From: Candidatus Rifleibacteriota bacterium
Lineage (GTDB): Bacteria; Riflebacteria; Ozemobacteria; Ozemobacterales; Ozemobacteraceae
Length of the DNA: 64,000 nt
Direction: 5' to 3'
Assembly (NCBI GenBank): GCA_029564115.1
Contig: JAKQQP010000399.1
Span: 17,187-81,186 of the forward strand
The first letter of the stretch is position 1. Every line of letters starts with the position of its first letter. Under the pieces are notes generated by a model. It did no database searches. It was given only the letters and a program-made list of their open reading frames with translations, and was not told the origin of the DNA. The translations under genes were made by a program, and so were the position numbers. Below are positions 27,983-37,529 of the stretch, piece by piece.

Positions 27983-28810
27983 ATGGAAGCTCTGAAAAAA
28001 TTCCTGCAACTTCTGGGGATAATAAAAGATATCAGAATCAAAGAACTGCGCGATGGCGCGGCTGCCTGCGCCGTCTGTTCCTCGACAGAACTGCAGACAT
28101 GGCACGATTTTACGGCTCTCATCGATCTGCTCGTCGCAGCCCCCGAACACCCGGCCCGCCTGAAGCTTCACGAGATGATCGCAATAAATTCCGGGCTGCT
28201 CACCGAGAGACTGGCTTTTTTCAAAAAACTCTCAGAGTCCAGGCACGATTGGACCGAAATTCTTCGTTTCGCCGAACTGCCGATTCTCTTCAATCACCTG
28301 ACTTTCGAACGGCTGAATGCTGAGTTCGCCAGTGCCGGCTCAGTCGATGAGCAGATCAATATCATCGACAGCTCTTTCCAGACCGCTGACCCGACCCATG
28401 TTGAAATGCTTTTTCTGCTGGTGGAGGGAAGCATAGAGCGTTACCCGGAGCCGCAGACAAGCCGGGCAAAAGAACTGGTCAGGCGCGAAAAAGCCGCAAG
28501 GCACAAACTAAGTGAGCTGCTCAGTGGTGAAATGAATGATGAGCTTCGCTGGTGGCTGATCAGAACAATAAACAGTTCTTCCGGCACTGCCCAGGCCTTT
28601 CTTGAACTCATCGCCAGAAATCGCAAAGACGATCGTCTGCAGTGCATGCTGTTGCCCAGGCTTCTTAAAATCGGCTTTGAGTGGGCAGAAAAATTCGGCG
28701 GGCAAACGCTTGAAGAGACTGAATCGATGCAGTCGCACATGTTTGCAAACCGGCTGTGCCGGCTGATAGAACTAACCGATACATCGGCACCGAAAGTCAC
28801 ACACAACTGA
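27983..28810 (+). CDS. soluble helical protein of unknown function
   Basis: The 275-residue protein has no signal peptide or membrane segment. It is Leu/Glu-rich with regularly spaced amphipathic helices, perhaps HEAT-like, but no repeat consensus is convincing. Three Cys lie in its first half (ACAVCSS) and one near the end. TATAAT lies only 8 bases before the ATG and there is no Shine-Dalgarno, so the mRNA may be leaderless. Its 3' end overlaps that of phosphatase gene P3 by 14 bp on the other strand. Confidence 0.7.
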   Translation: MEALKKFLQLLGIIKDIRIKELRDGAAACAVCSSTELQTWHDFTALIDLLVAAPEHPARLKLHEMIAINSGLLTERLAFFKKLSESRHDWTEILRFAELPILFNHLTFERLNAEFASAGSVDEQINIIDSSFQTADPTHVEMLFLLVEGSIERYPEPQTSRAKELVRREKAARHKLSELLSGEMNDELRWWLIRTINSSSGTAQAFLELIARNRKDDRLQCMLLPRLLKIGFEWAEKFGGQTLEETESMQSHMFANRLCRLIELTDTSAPKVTHN

Positions 28811-31652
28811 CAACAAGTACAGCCGCTGCTTCTGCATCTGCGACCCTGCAGTGCCTGGCCAGCCGGTGGCATATTTCTTCAGGGTCTGTAACTGTAATGT
28901 CTTTAAGTATGGTCGGCCAGAGCGCGAAGTTTTCCGGCAGCGCCGACAGCACAACGAGCACCTGACCGGAAGACAGCTGCAGATCGAGCGTCTGGAAACT
29001 TTTTTCAGCCTCAAGCCCGACCGGATCACTACAAGACTCCAACATTTCGACACGTTTCAGCCTGCTGTCAAAAACGAGCATCGCCGGCAGGCCGCCACCC
29101 GCACAGCTTATTCTGCCATCGGAGTGCAGTAAAACATTCTGTATTTTCATGGTTCTGCCGCTGCCATTGCCACTCTTTGCCAGCAGATTGTTCAGAGCCG
29201 CGACCATTTGCCCGGGGTTTTCAGCCAGATGGTTCAGCTGCATGCAGGCCGACTTAACGAAAGCCAGAACCAGACTGCCGGCCACCCCTCTGGCAGCCGA
29301 CCGGCCAAACATGATTGCCTGGCAGTCTTCTGCGACAGTGAACAAATCGAAATAATCGACATTGGTGCCCTGCTCGCCGGCAGAACAACAGAAAAACTGC
29401 AGACAACCGCAATTCAGAGGAACCTCCATTCTGGTGAGCAGTTTTTCCTGAACCTGCGAAGCCACATGCAACTCTTCAAGATCGATGATAGTTTCATTAA
29501 AAACACGGGCAAGATGACCAAACTCATCACCACCCAGATCTGGAACCCGCCAGCTGAAATCGCGATCATTCAACGCTTTGATACCGACCTGGAGTTCTTC
29601 GAGAGGTCGCAGAATACCGCCTGCGACAAAAAGACCCATCGAAACCGACACCAGCAGGCTCACCAGGGCAAGTATGCGCAGCAAACCGGCTTTATCTGCA
29701 ACGAGCGCTGCAATTTTTTCCATCGGATAAAGCCCCAGCAGTCTGATGTTGGCGAGCACCACGCATTTATGGCCAACAAGAAGGTATTCTGAGCCATCGA
29801 TGCTGCAGACTTCTGGTCTGGTAAGGCTGCGATCACGAAGTTTCAAAGAAAAGCGTTTGAGAGCAGGTTCGCTCAAAGATTTTTTCGGAAAACCCTTGGA
29901 AAACTTTTCATTAACCGCCGTCACGCGCAGCCCCAGTTCGTTGCGGTTGAGATTGTGAAATATTCTTCTGATAAATTCAAACTCCAGATCGTCTGAATCC
30001 CACAGATAAAGCAGTGTGTAGTCGAAAAACTGCGAAGAGAACAGCTGCAACAGGTTTACGTAGGTCAAGTGGCGTCTTGAGCCTATACCCCATTCGCCAA
30101 AGGTGCCGCGATCAGCAAACATTCTGATCAGATCGGCCGGGCTGCGCTGCGTAAACGCCTCGCAAAACATTTCCGCTTCTGCTCCGGCTTTAGTCGAAAT
30201 TTTCTGTTTGTTCAGTGATGCAAGAATGTAAGTGCCGATTTTATACATGGCCCGCATGGTATTGATACGTATTTTATCATCTTTAAAGCCAGGAACGTAT
30301 GATTTATACACGTTTTCATGCTTCAAACTGCCATGATGGTCGGTAACCAGCCCCGTAGAACTGGCGACCAGATAAAAACCGAATGGTGGCGGGCGCTGCA
30401 CCCCAAAAAATTTCCGGATTTCCCGGCGGGTAATGCCGCGTTTTTTAAGATGCTTGCCGAGTTTGTCCAGGCTCGTTTCGAGTCTGCCTTTTTGCACGGT
30501 CAGCTCGTTTACGAACAGTTCATCGATGTTCTGCAGATATGCCATACTGTCATTGTAGGCGTCGGTAATCAACCCGGCCCGGTATTGCTGCAGATAATCA
30601 GAGCCGGCGGCATACAGTACATAGCCAGAAATGGCGTTTGAAGAGATGAACAATAATAAAAGCTGCCATTTCAGACGGATGGCGAATGTATGCCCCCTGA
30701 CGACGGATTTATAGCTGCAGACAGCGAAAACAACAAAACAACAAAGCAGCAACAGCGATAAAACAGTGGTTAAAATGGGAACAGAAAAGCTTGCGATTTT
30801 TTCGCTCTCGACGGCTGCAAAAACGAGCATATTGGCATCGACGAAGTTAGTCAGCAAAAAGTGCCCGGGCAACCTGATAACACTGCTCAGACCGCGACTG
30901 ACAGTTTCCCTGTAATTGTCGACTTCGGCTGCGAGTGAAGGGTCTGGGCAATTTATCTGACCATTCAGAATGTAGCCTGTCTTCAGGCGCCCCGCAACAT
31001 TGTGTATGTGATTGTAAACTCCGCAGAAGGAATCGACCACTTCGGGTGGAAAAAGCACCGACAGCCCGGCCCGATCGGTGAAGTTTGTCCAGAACAGCGG
31101 TTTTTTGAGAGAAGCGTGCCCACGGCGCAAAGTCACGTTGTTGCCCGAAAAACAGCGGAAATAATACCTCGGGAAAAAATGCGGGCCGTACACTTTGCGA
31201 ATGTTGGCCAGAATGGCAGGGGGAATATCTGCTTCATCGGAGGGGAAGCCTGCTTTAATCAGTTTCAGCATGTCAAGATACACCGCTACGGGGTCGCCTT
31301 CTATGATTCCGGCTGGAACATTACTGAAATACAGACTGCCATCGGGGTTGTTGATAAAGAACGTCAGATCGATCCGATGATCACGGGCAAATTTTTGCAC
31401 GGCAGTTTTTATCTGTTCAGGTCCGGAGGCGGTATCGAATATTCCGGCAACAGCGCTGCAGAGATATTTTTCGGTTTCAGAATAAAAACGCAGCGATTCA
31501 AGGTGTTCGTAAGCTTCCAGCTCGAATTCTCTCAGATTCGCGTTCTTCTGCAGAGAAGCCAGGTAATACAGACCGCCAAAAAGCAGCAGAAGTGGCAGCA
31601 ACACCAAAGAAACATTCAGTTTCAACCAGACTCTGAAATCAGTGGCTGCCAT
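28797..31652 (-). CDS. P3: receptor of the SpoIIE-PP2C family, type B, degenerate phosphatase domain
   Basis: The 951-residue protein is last of four overlapping genes. The start is ATG 31652 behind GGAGG, overlapping the P4 stop by 14 bp; a reading from 31997 lies inside P4. Membrane helices lie near 8-30, 290-315, 326-350 and 654-678, with HAMP about 680-730. The C-terminal domain aligns to PP2C but lacks its metal ligands: GDVAG is replaced by GRSAARG, YSDG by VLSALPENF, and the final DDxT by an Ala-rich AEAAAVLVV. Type B hallmarks YLQNIDELF and WGIGS are kept. It is predicted catalytically dead, and may regulate or dimerise with P4. Confidence 0.88.
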   Translation of the reverse strand: MAATDFRVWLKLNVSLVLLPLLLLFGGLYYLASLQKNANLREFELEAYEHLESLRFYSETEKYLCSAVAGIFDTASGPEQIKTAVQKFARDHRIDLTFFINNPDGSLYFSNVPAGIIEGDPVAVYLDMLKLIKAGFPSDEADIPPAILANIRKVYGPHFFPRYYFRCFSGNNVTLRRGHASLKKPLFWTNFTDRAGLSVLFPPEVVDSFCGVYNHIHNVAGRLKTGYILNGQINCPDPSLAAEVDNYRETVSRGLSSVIRLPGHFLLTNFVDANMLVFAAVESEKIASFSVPILTTVLSLLLLCCFVVFAVCSYKSVVRGHTFAIRLKWQLLLLFISSNAISGYVLYAAGSDYLQQYRAGLITDAYNDSMAYLQNIDELFVNELTVQKGRLETSLDKLGKHLKKRGITRREIRKFFGVQRPPPFGFYLVASSTGLVTDHHGSLKHENVYKSYVPGFKDDKIRINTMRAMYKIGTYILASLNKQKISTKAGAEAEMFCEAFTQRSPADLIRMFADRGTFGEWGIGSRRHLTYVNLLQLFSSQFFDYTLLYLWDSDDLEFEFIRRIFHNLNRNELGLRVTAVNEKFSKGFPKKSLSEPALKRFSLKLRDRSLTRPEVCSIDGSEYLLVGHKCVVLANIRLLGLYPMEKIAALVADKAGLLRILALVSLLVSVSMGLFVAGGILRPLEELQVGIKALNDRDFSWRVPDLGGDEFGHLARVFNETIIDLEELHVASQVQEKLLTRMEVPLNCGCLQFFCCSAGEQGTNVDYFDLFTVAEDCQAIMFGRSAARGVAGSLVLAFVKSACMQLNHLAENPGQMVAALNNLLAKSGNGSGRTMKIQNVLLHSDGRISCAGGGLPAMLVFDSRLKRVEMLESCSDPVGLEAEKSFQTLDLQLSSGQVLVVLSALPENFALWPTILKDITVTDPEEICHRLARHCRVADAEAAAVLVVSCV

Positions 31653-34560
31653 CTTTTTCCTCCAGACGTAAAAACATGAAAGTGAGATCGTCGTCCTGAG
31701 CATCGCTCCAACTGTTCCAGGCCGCGATGACATTGCGCCAGTAGACCTCGAGATCTTGATCCCAGGCGCTTTGCAGCAGCTCACAAAAACGCCTGTAACC
31801 AAATTGTTCACCAGAATCGCCAACAGCCTCGACGATGCCATCGGTATAAAGCACCAGAGTTTCGCCGGGCTGCAAACGGCCGGAAAAAATGGTTCTGGGC
31901 CGACGACCGCTGCTGCCAAGCGGCATTCCGTTGTGTTCAAGAAGTTTGACCGCACTGCCGCGGCTTCCAACCAGGGCCGGGTAGCAGTGACCGGCATTGG
32001 CGAAAGAAAATTCGCCGCTCTGCATGTCGTAATCGATGCACAATGCCGTCATCATCCGCCGCCAGTTCTTTTTTTTGAGTTCAAGAAGAACGTTGTTAAC
32101 CGCATCCAGCAAAGAGATGGGGCCAATCGGGCAGGCTTGCGAAGCGGCTGAAGCTATGACAGCCTTTGCCATGGCCATGATCATGGCTGCCGGAATTCCG
32201 TGACCGGCAACATCGCCGAAGAAGATACCAAGACGGTTGCCGGGCAAAGAGTAGTAGTCAAAATAATCACCGCCCATTTTGCTCATAAACAAAGATCTGG
32301 CAAAAAGTCGGCTCTGACCGCCAGAAAAGTTACCGGAGGGCAGCAGACTTTCCTGGACGGCGGTGCCTACTGCCAGTTCTCTCATCCCTTCGAGTGCCGT
32401 GTTAAAAGCATTAACAAGAGCGCCGAACTCGTCTTCAGAGCGATACTGCAGACGATAGTCAAAATCTCTGGCGCGCATCCGGTTAATGCCCTGCGCAAGC
32501 TCCTCTACCGGCACCAGTAGCCGGCTGGCGAAAAACCTGACCAGCTGGAAAAGAACAAAAGCGATTAACAACCCGGCCAGAAAAAACACGTTTTTCAATC
32601 CGGTGATTTCTTTTTCGACTGTCTCCTGAGGGTAAAGGACGGCGAGAACTCCGTTGTCGATCTCATTTCCGACAATAGCGGTAAAAAGGTATTTTTTGCC
32701 TTCTAAATCGACATTTTCACGGGCAACGAGCTTACGACCGGGCGTATGCTTCAGCAGCCGCCCGATTTCGTCGTTCACTACCGGCAGCTGCGAAAAAATT
32801 TCGCCACGGGAGCGCTCTAGAACGATCAGGCGACGGGGCGCGAATGTGGCTGCGGTTTCTGCGATTTTGCCCGGAATAAAGGTTCTGATGAAGGAAAGCT
32901 GGTCCCAGGAAATAACATAGGCTGCCCAGGCGAAAAACTCGCCGGTTTGGGCTTTTTCGCCACCCAGAAATTTGATATAGGTCTGGCGCCCTGAATAACC
33001 GGTGTTCAAGACCACGAAGCGGCCGAGAAACCACAAAAAGTTATTCAAAATCCGGTCATCCGATGACATTTCACTCAGAAAAGAAGCTCTGATACTGCTA
33101 CCTGGCTTGACAACACCGGCATTGAAAAATTCCAGGCCTTTGGTGAGCAGATCTCTGGCAATTCTCTCGCTGGGGTCAAAAGTCGTAGTAATTCGAAACA
33201 GCATTTTGCCGTCGTAATCGTAGAGTGCTCCCTCCTGAGGTTCGATCTCTGCGGTCACCGAAGAAAGTCCGCTTATTTCCCGTTCAGGCCAGCGCTCAGG
33301 GCCATAGATCTTATTGCGCTCATCGATGTAGGCATTGAGGCGGCGCGCCAGGCTTTTCCCCGCTTCCGGGAAACGAAAATCGAACTCCTTCAAAACCCTT
33401 ACCGATTCCTCATGAACGGCGTTAAAAAGCTCTTTTTTCTTGGCGGTAAAAAATTCGTAGCCAACAGAAACCATGATCAGCAAAGGCAGACCATTGGCAA
33501 AAAAGAACAGCAGCATCGTCTTCAACTGAACAGACAACGAGAAGCACCGATAGCGAAGAAAAAAACAATAAAACACAAACCCCGTAACCAGCAACCAGCG
33601 CAAAAAGCCAACGAGAGCAGCCGTCGCAGCTGCTGATGGCTGCAACAGCATTTTATTGCTCTGATAGCTGAGAATAAGGTTATCGGGCGAAACCTGCCGA
33701 AAGTGTGCAAGAAAGCCGCTGCTCTCCCGTGCGACGACGGCGTAGCTCTCAAACTTTCTGGCTTCCAGTTTCAGTTCGGTTTCGGCACCGGCATCAGCCG
33801 GCAAACCATAGCCCTGATACGAAAAAAGATTGATAAAGCCGAGTTTGACAGGGCCATTTTCGGCATTAACGCGATCGACGATCATTTTCAGGCCGGTATT
33901 GCTGTGTATGAGCGCAGCATCTATAGAACAGACCAGAGAAAAATCAACGCCCGGGTAATACCAGAGAAACTGCCGCGCCGGGTCATCGCTGACAAAAAGG
34001 CATTTTCCCATGTTGCCCGCCTGCAGTGGCTCGAGCATAAGGTTCTGAACAAGAAAATCCCCAAAAGCACCGCGCAGCAGCGAAATTTTGCTGGTAAGCA
34101 ACGCCGAGCCGGTCGGGTCGTTTGCCGGGTCTTCCTGGTATAGGCGCTTCAATTCATGAAGCACATCATACATGGTTTTGAGAACATACAGGTATTTAAG
34201 CTCGTCTGATAGGCGCCGGTCGACCCCACCGCGGCCGTCATACACGACAAACTTCAATTTGCCGGGAAACAGACGGCGCAGGGCCGTGAGCTTCTTCTCG
34301 AGAAGCTGCCTGGAACCGGCCTGCTGATCGATCATGGCAAAGTTTTTCTGCAGCAGCGCATGCAGAAAAACTCTGTCATCATGGTATTTTTCCAGGGGCA
34401 GAAGTCGCTGAGCAAGTTGATCGAAAGCCTCTTTCACCAGACGGCTGCGCTGCGCGGTAAAATGCCCCAGCAACATCGACCAGATCAGACCAGCCGGCAA
34501 AATGACGGTAAAAACCACTATTGCCAGACCGATGGTAATTTTTCTCGTATCGATCAACAT
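31639..34560 (-). CDS. P4: membrane receptor with HAMP and SpoIIE-type PP2C phosphatase, type A
   Basis: The 973-residue protein has helices near 8-30, 313-335, 347-370 (with FANGLPLLIMV) and 653-680, enclosing two extracytoplasmic domains. HAMP (about 680-730, YRSEDEFGALVNAFNT) and a PP2C domain follow. All phosphatase motifs are intact: GGDYFDY, GDVAGHGIPAA, LYTDGIVEA and DDDLTFM. Type A members share an APRRLIVLE-like stretch in the second sensor domain. The start overlaps the P5 stop by 7 bp and the end overlaps the P3 start by 14 bp, so the genes are translationally coupled. The substrate is presumably a cytosolic phosphoprotein. Confidence 0.92.
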   Translation of the reverse strand: MLIDTRKITIGLAIVVFTVILPAGLIWSMLLGHFTAQRSRLVKEAFDQLAQRLLPLEKYHDDRVFLHALLQKNFAMIDQQAGSRQLLEKKLTALRRLFPGKLKFVVYDGRGGVDRRLSDELKYLYVLKTMYDVLHELKRLYQEDPANDPTGSALLTSKISLLRGAFGDFLVQNLMLEPLQAGNMGKCLFVSDDPARQFLWYYPGVDFSLVCSIDAALIHSNTGLKMIVDRVNAENGPVKLGFINLFSYQGYGLPADAGAETELKLEARKFESYAVVARESSGFLAHFRQVSPDNLILSYQSNKMLLQPSAAATAALVGFLRWLLVTGFVFYCFFLRYRCFSLSVQLKTMLLFFFANGLPLLIMVSVGYEFFTAKKKELFNAVHEESVRVLKEFDFRFPEAGKSLARRLNAYIDERNKIYGPERWPEREISGLSSVTAEIEPQEGALYDYDGKMLFRITTTFDPSERIARDLLTKGLEFFNAGVVKPGSSIRASFLSEMSSDDRILNNFLWFLGRFVVLNTGYSGRQTYIKFLGGEKAQTGEFFAWAAYVISWDQLSFIRTFIPGKIAETAATFAPRRLIVLERSRGEIFSQLPVVNDEIGRLLKHTPGRKLVARENVDLEGKKYLFTAIVGNEIDNGVLAVLYPQETVEKEITGLKNVFFLAGLLIAFVLFQLVRFFASRLLVPVEELAQGINRMRARDFDYRLQYRSEDEFGALVNAFNTALEGMRELAVGTAVQESLLPSGNFSGGQSRLFARSLFMSKMGGDYFDYYSLPGNRLGIFFGDVAGHGIPAAMIMAMAKAVIASAASQACPIGPISLLDAVNNVLLELKKKNWRRMMTALCIDYDMQSGEFSFANAGHCYPALVGSRGSAVKLLEHNGMPLGSSGRRPRTIFSGRLQPGETLVLYTDGIVEAVGDSGEQFGYRRFCELLQSAWDQDLEVYWRNVIAAWNSWSDAQDDDLTFMFLRLEEKDGSH

Positions 34561-37529
34561 GCCACTTCTCTTTTGGCGTCAGAATCGGGCTGGTTCACAG
34601 TCGTTTTTACAACGACCAGCGTCTGGTCATCGAGACATGGCGTATCACCTCTGAAGTCGGCAAGTTCTTGATCGACCGCCAGATAAAATTCATCGGACGG
34701 CAGATGCGCAACAGAACAGAAAACATCAGAAAGTCTGGCCATCCCGAGTTCGGCGTTGCGGTACAGCCCGGCGGTATACAATAAAAGCCCGCTGCCCGAC
34801 GGCAGTGCAATTTCAGCCGTCGCAATACCTGGCCTGCTGCCTGCCCCAAGCGGAATAGAAGGCAACTCTATCTGTCTGCAGGTTTTTTCAGGAGTCAGCA
34901 GCATCGGAAAGCACATGCCGGCGCTGGCTGCCTGCACCAGACCAGAAGCTGAATCGATCAGAACATACTGCAACGACATGAACTGACGCTGTTTTCCTCT
35001 GCTGCAGCTGCGAAGCAGATGATCGATGCGAAGAAGTAAAGATTCGGGGGCGGTATACAGATCGGCAAGCTGAATAATGCTGGCTTTGACAAAAGCCATG
35101 ACCAGAGTCGAAGCTACGCCGGTACCGGCGACATCTCCGACAAACACCCCGACACGCTGTTCATCTACGGGAACCAGAGTGAAAAAGTCGCCGCCAAAAC
35201 TTGTCAAAGCTCTGCAGCCACCGAAAATTCGAAAATTTCCCTGTTCATAAACTGAATCCATGCTGTCGACCAGCTTTTCATGCACGATCGAAGCAGTGTG
35301 CAGCTCTTCGAGATCAACGAGCGTGGTGTTAAAAATCTGCGCGAGATGCCCGAACTCATCTCTGCCCAGATCTGGCAGACGATAAGAAAAATCGTGTTTC
35401 TGCAGGGCCAGCATACCGTTTTGCAGTTCACCCAGAGGTCTCAGAATAGAGCGCGATACGGCAAGACTTAACGCCAGAGAGATTAAAAGACTGACCAGCC
35501 CGAGAAAGAAGAATAACCAGAATTTTTCGCGAACTTTTTTTTCGATCGAACTGACGGGGTAAAGCCCGAGCAGACGAATGCTGGCGACAGAAGTACATTT
35601 TAACCCCATGAGCAAATGCTTTTCGCCCTGCCAGTCACAGAATTCGACTTCTGTGCCCGCCTTTTCACGGAGCCTGGCAGTGTAGGCAAGCAGATGAGAA
35701 TGCTTTTCTCTTACGGAAGTGTCAGCGGAAACTACTTGTTCAAGAAGTTCCGGTGGGTATGAATAACGAAAATCCTCATGTACTGCCATGATCTTCAACC
35801 CCATCTGGTTTCTGTTCAGGTCATTGAACATTTTTCGGATGTATTGTTCTTCAAGGCTCTTTGGGTCCCACAGGTAGAGAAAAACATAATCAGCCTTGCG
35901 GGATTCGAAAAGATAAAACACCTGGATAAAGGCAGGGTGGTAGCGCCAGCCCATTCCCCACTGCCAGAACGAGCCGGTGGCCGCAAAAAACTCCTGAAAC
36001 ATCTCGATCGAACGCAGCTGCCCCAGAGATTCGGCGATAAGTTCGACCTGGGTAATGATAAGGTCAGAAAGACTTTCACGGTTCAGAAGAGCCAGATAAT
36101 AGCGGCCAAGCTTGCCCATGGCCTCTACCAGAACTTTCATATGCTTGAGACGGTCTGCCCTGTCGCTGAAAAGGTCGATGAACTCGCCATCTTTCATTAT
36201 GCCAAATTCGCTGCCAACATAAGGGGTGTGACTGCCGACGAGGATAACCCTGAATGGAAAAGGATTCTGAGCGGCGCAGAACTCGGTCAGCATTTCTCTT
36301 GTGGGCGGCGAATGTTTCAGTTTTTCGGCAAGTCTTTGCAGAGCCGATTCGAGCCTTTGCTGTTGCGCTGTCAACTCTGAAACGAACATTTCGTCGATAC
36401 TCTGCAGATAGGTCATACCGCTGCCGAATATTTTACTCTGCAGCAACTGCCTGTATTCGCGCAGATAATCGAAACCCAGAATACCCAGAATACTTAATGA
36501 AAGGCCATTTGCGAGCGCAAACAGTATAATCAGCTGTTTGCGTATACTCAGCCTGCTTTTTTCGTTGTAAAAGAAAATGCGAAAGCTGCGATAAATGAGC
36601 AGCAGAACCAGAACCAGCAGCGCAATCAGACACAAAATGCCAGTTGTTGAGATTTCAGAATCGTCCAGGTGCTGTTGCGGAATCAGGCAAAGACCTTCGA
36701 CTCCGGTTTTGAGAAAAGTTCTGAACACAAGCCAGTTTCCGGCTTTAAAAACGCTGTCACTGCTGTCGAGAATGGCTTTGGTCTCGGCCGGGGTAAGATT
36801 CAGCTGTGGCCCCGGGTTTAACCTGCCGGAAATAATGGTAGCGAACCTTGCTGCCGACTCGTTACTCATCTGCAGCATCGTTTTATTCAGCCCGGGCAAT
36901 GAATCGAGGGCCTGACGCGAGAAAAAAACAGCCAGCCCCTTCTCTGAATCGACTTTTACCCAGGAAAGGCGACCATCCCCTGTAGAATCACCATAGAGCA
37001 GCCTGATGCTTTTGCCTCTGTAACACTGGGTAAAATTGATCGGAATAAACTGTGGCCCGAAAATTCGCCTGATGTTGGCCGTCTCGGCAACAGTCGGGTA
37101 TTCGAGGCCATTGATAGCGATGTTGTAAAAAGTGCCAAACGCTTCCGCCCAGCTGGCGCCATCGATCTGAAAATCGAAGCTGGCGTAAAAAACCTGGCCG
37201 GCTCTTTTCCAGACGAGAAACTTCAGGTCTAACGACAACTCATCGTTAAGATTTTCGGCGCTCTTTTGCAGATCAGCCGGGCTATCTGCCGCGTCAAAAG
37301 AGTCGTTCAGGCGTTGACAGACATATGGCCCACTATCGACAGCGAGTTTGAGGGTTTCAAGTCTGTTGAAAGCTTCCAGCTGCAGAGACTGCAGCCTGAC
37401 TTCGCGGCGTATGGCTTCGACATACCGCCAGCCGGCCAGCCCGGCCAGCACAGGCAAAGCAATGGCAATGGCTGCAAAAAACAGCCAACGCAGCCAGGCG
37501 GTCTTTGTTATGTTATCGTTTATCTTCAT
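34554..37529 (-). CDS. P5: receptor of the SpoIIE-PP2C family, type B, one metal ligand lost
   Basis: The 991-residue protein has helices near 12-32, 293-320, 333-355 (ALANGLSLSILG) and 668-690, then HAMP and a PP2C-like domain. It keeps GGDFF, GDVAGTG and LDDQTLVVV, but the YSDG motif has become LYTAGLYRN, losing one metal-binding Asp. Activity is therefore doubtful but not excluded. Type B features YLQSIDEMF and WGMGW match P2 and P3. The start overlaps the P6 stop by 17 bp. It represents an intermediate between intact P2 and degenerate P3. Confidence 0.9.
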   Translation of the reverse strand: MKINDNITKTAWLRWLFFAAIAIALPVLAGLAGWRYVEAIRREVRLQSLQLEAFNRLETLKLAVDSGPYVCQRLNDSFDAADSPADLQKSAENLNDELSLDLKFLVWKRAGQVFYASFDFQIDGASWAEAFGTFYNIAINGLEYPTVAETANIRRIFGPQFIPINFTQCYRGKSIRLLYGDSTGDGRLSWVKVDSEKGLAVFFSRQALDSLPGLNKTMLQMSNESAARFATIISGRLNPGPQLNLTPAETKAILDSSDSVFKAGNWLVFRTFLKTGVEGLCLIPQQHLDDSEISTTGILCLIALLVLVLLLIYRSFRIFFYNEKSRLSIRKQLIILFALANGLSLSILGILGFDYLREYRQLLQSKIFGSGMTYLQSIDEMFVSELTAQQQRLESALQRLAEKLKHSPPTREMLTEFCAAQNPFPFRVILVGSHTPYVGSEFGIMKDGEFIDLFSDRADRLKHMKVLVEAMGKLGRYYLALLNRESLSDLIITQVELIAESLGQLRSIEMFQEFFAATGSFWQWGMGWRYHPAFIQVFYLFESRKADYVFLYLWDPKSLEEQYIRKMFNDLNRNQMGLKIMAVHEDFRYSYPPELLEQVVSADTSVREKHSHLLAYTARLREKAGTEVEFCDWQGEKHLLMGLKCTSVASIRLLGLYPVSSIEKKVREKFWLFFFLGLVSLLISLALSLAVSRSILRPLGELQNGMLALQKHDFSYRLPDLGRDEFGHLAQIFNTTLVDLEELHTASIVHEKLVDSMDSVYEQGNFRIFGGCRALTSFGGDFFTLVPVDEQRVGVFVGDVAGTGVASTLVMAFVKASIIQLADLYTAPESLLLRIDHLLRSCSRGKQRQFMSLQYVLIDSASGLVQAASAGMCFPMLLTPEKTCRQIELPSIPLGAGSRPGIATAEIALPSGSGLLLYTAGLYRNAELGMARLSDVFCSVAHLPSDEFYLAVDQELADFRGDTPCLDDQTLVVVKTTVNQPDSDAKREVAC

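Noticed and set aside
31653..31997. N-terminal extension of P3
   Set aside because: It lies wholly inside P4, has no ribosome site, and would put the membrane anchor internally; ATG 31652 has GGAGG and matches the paralogues.
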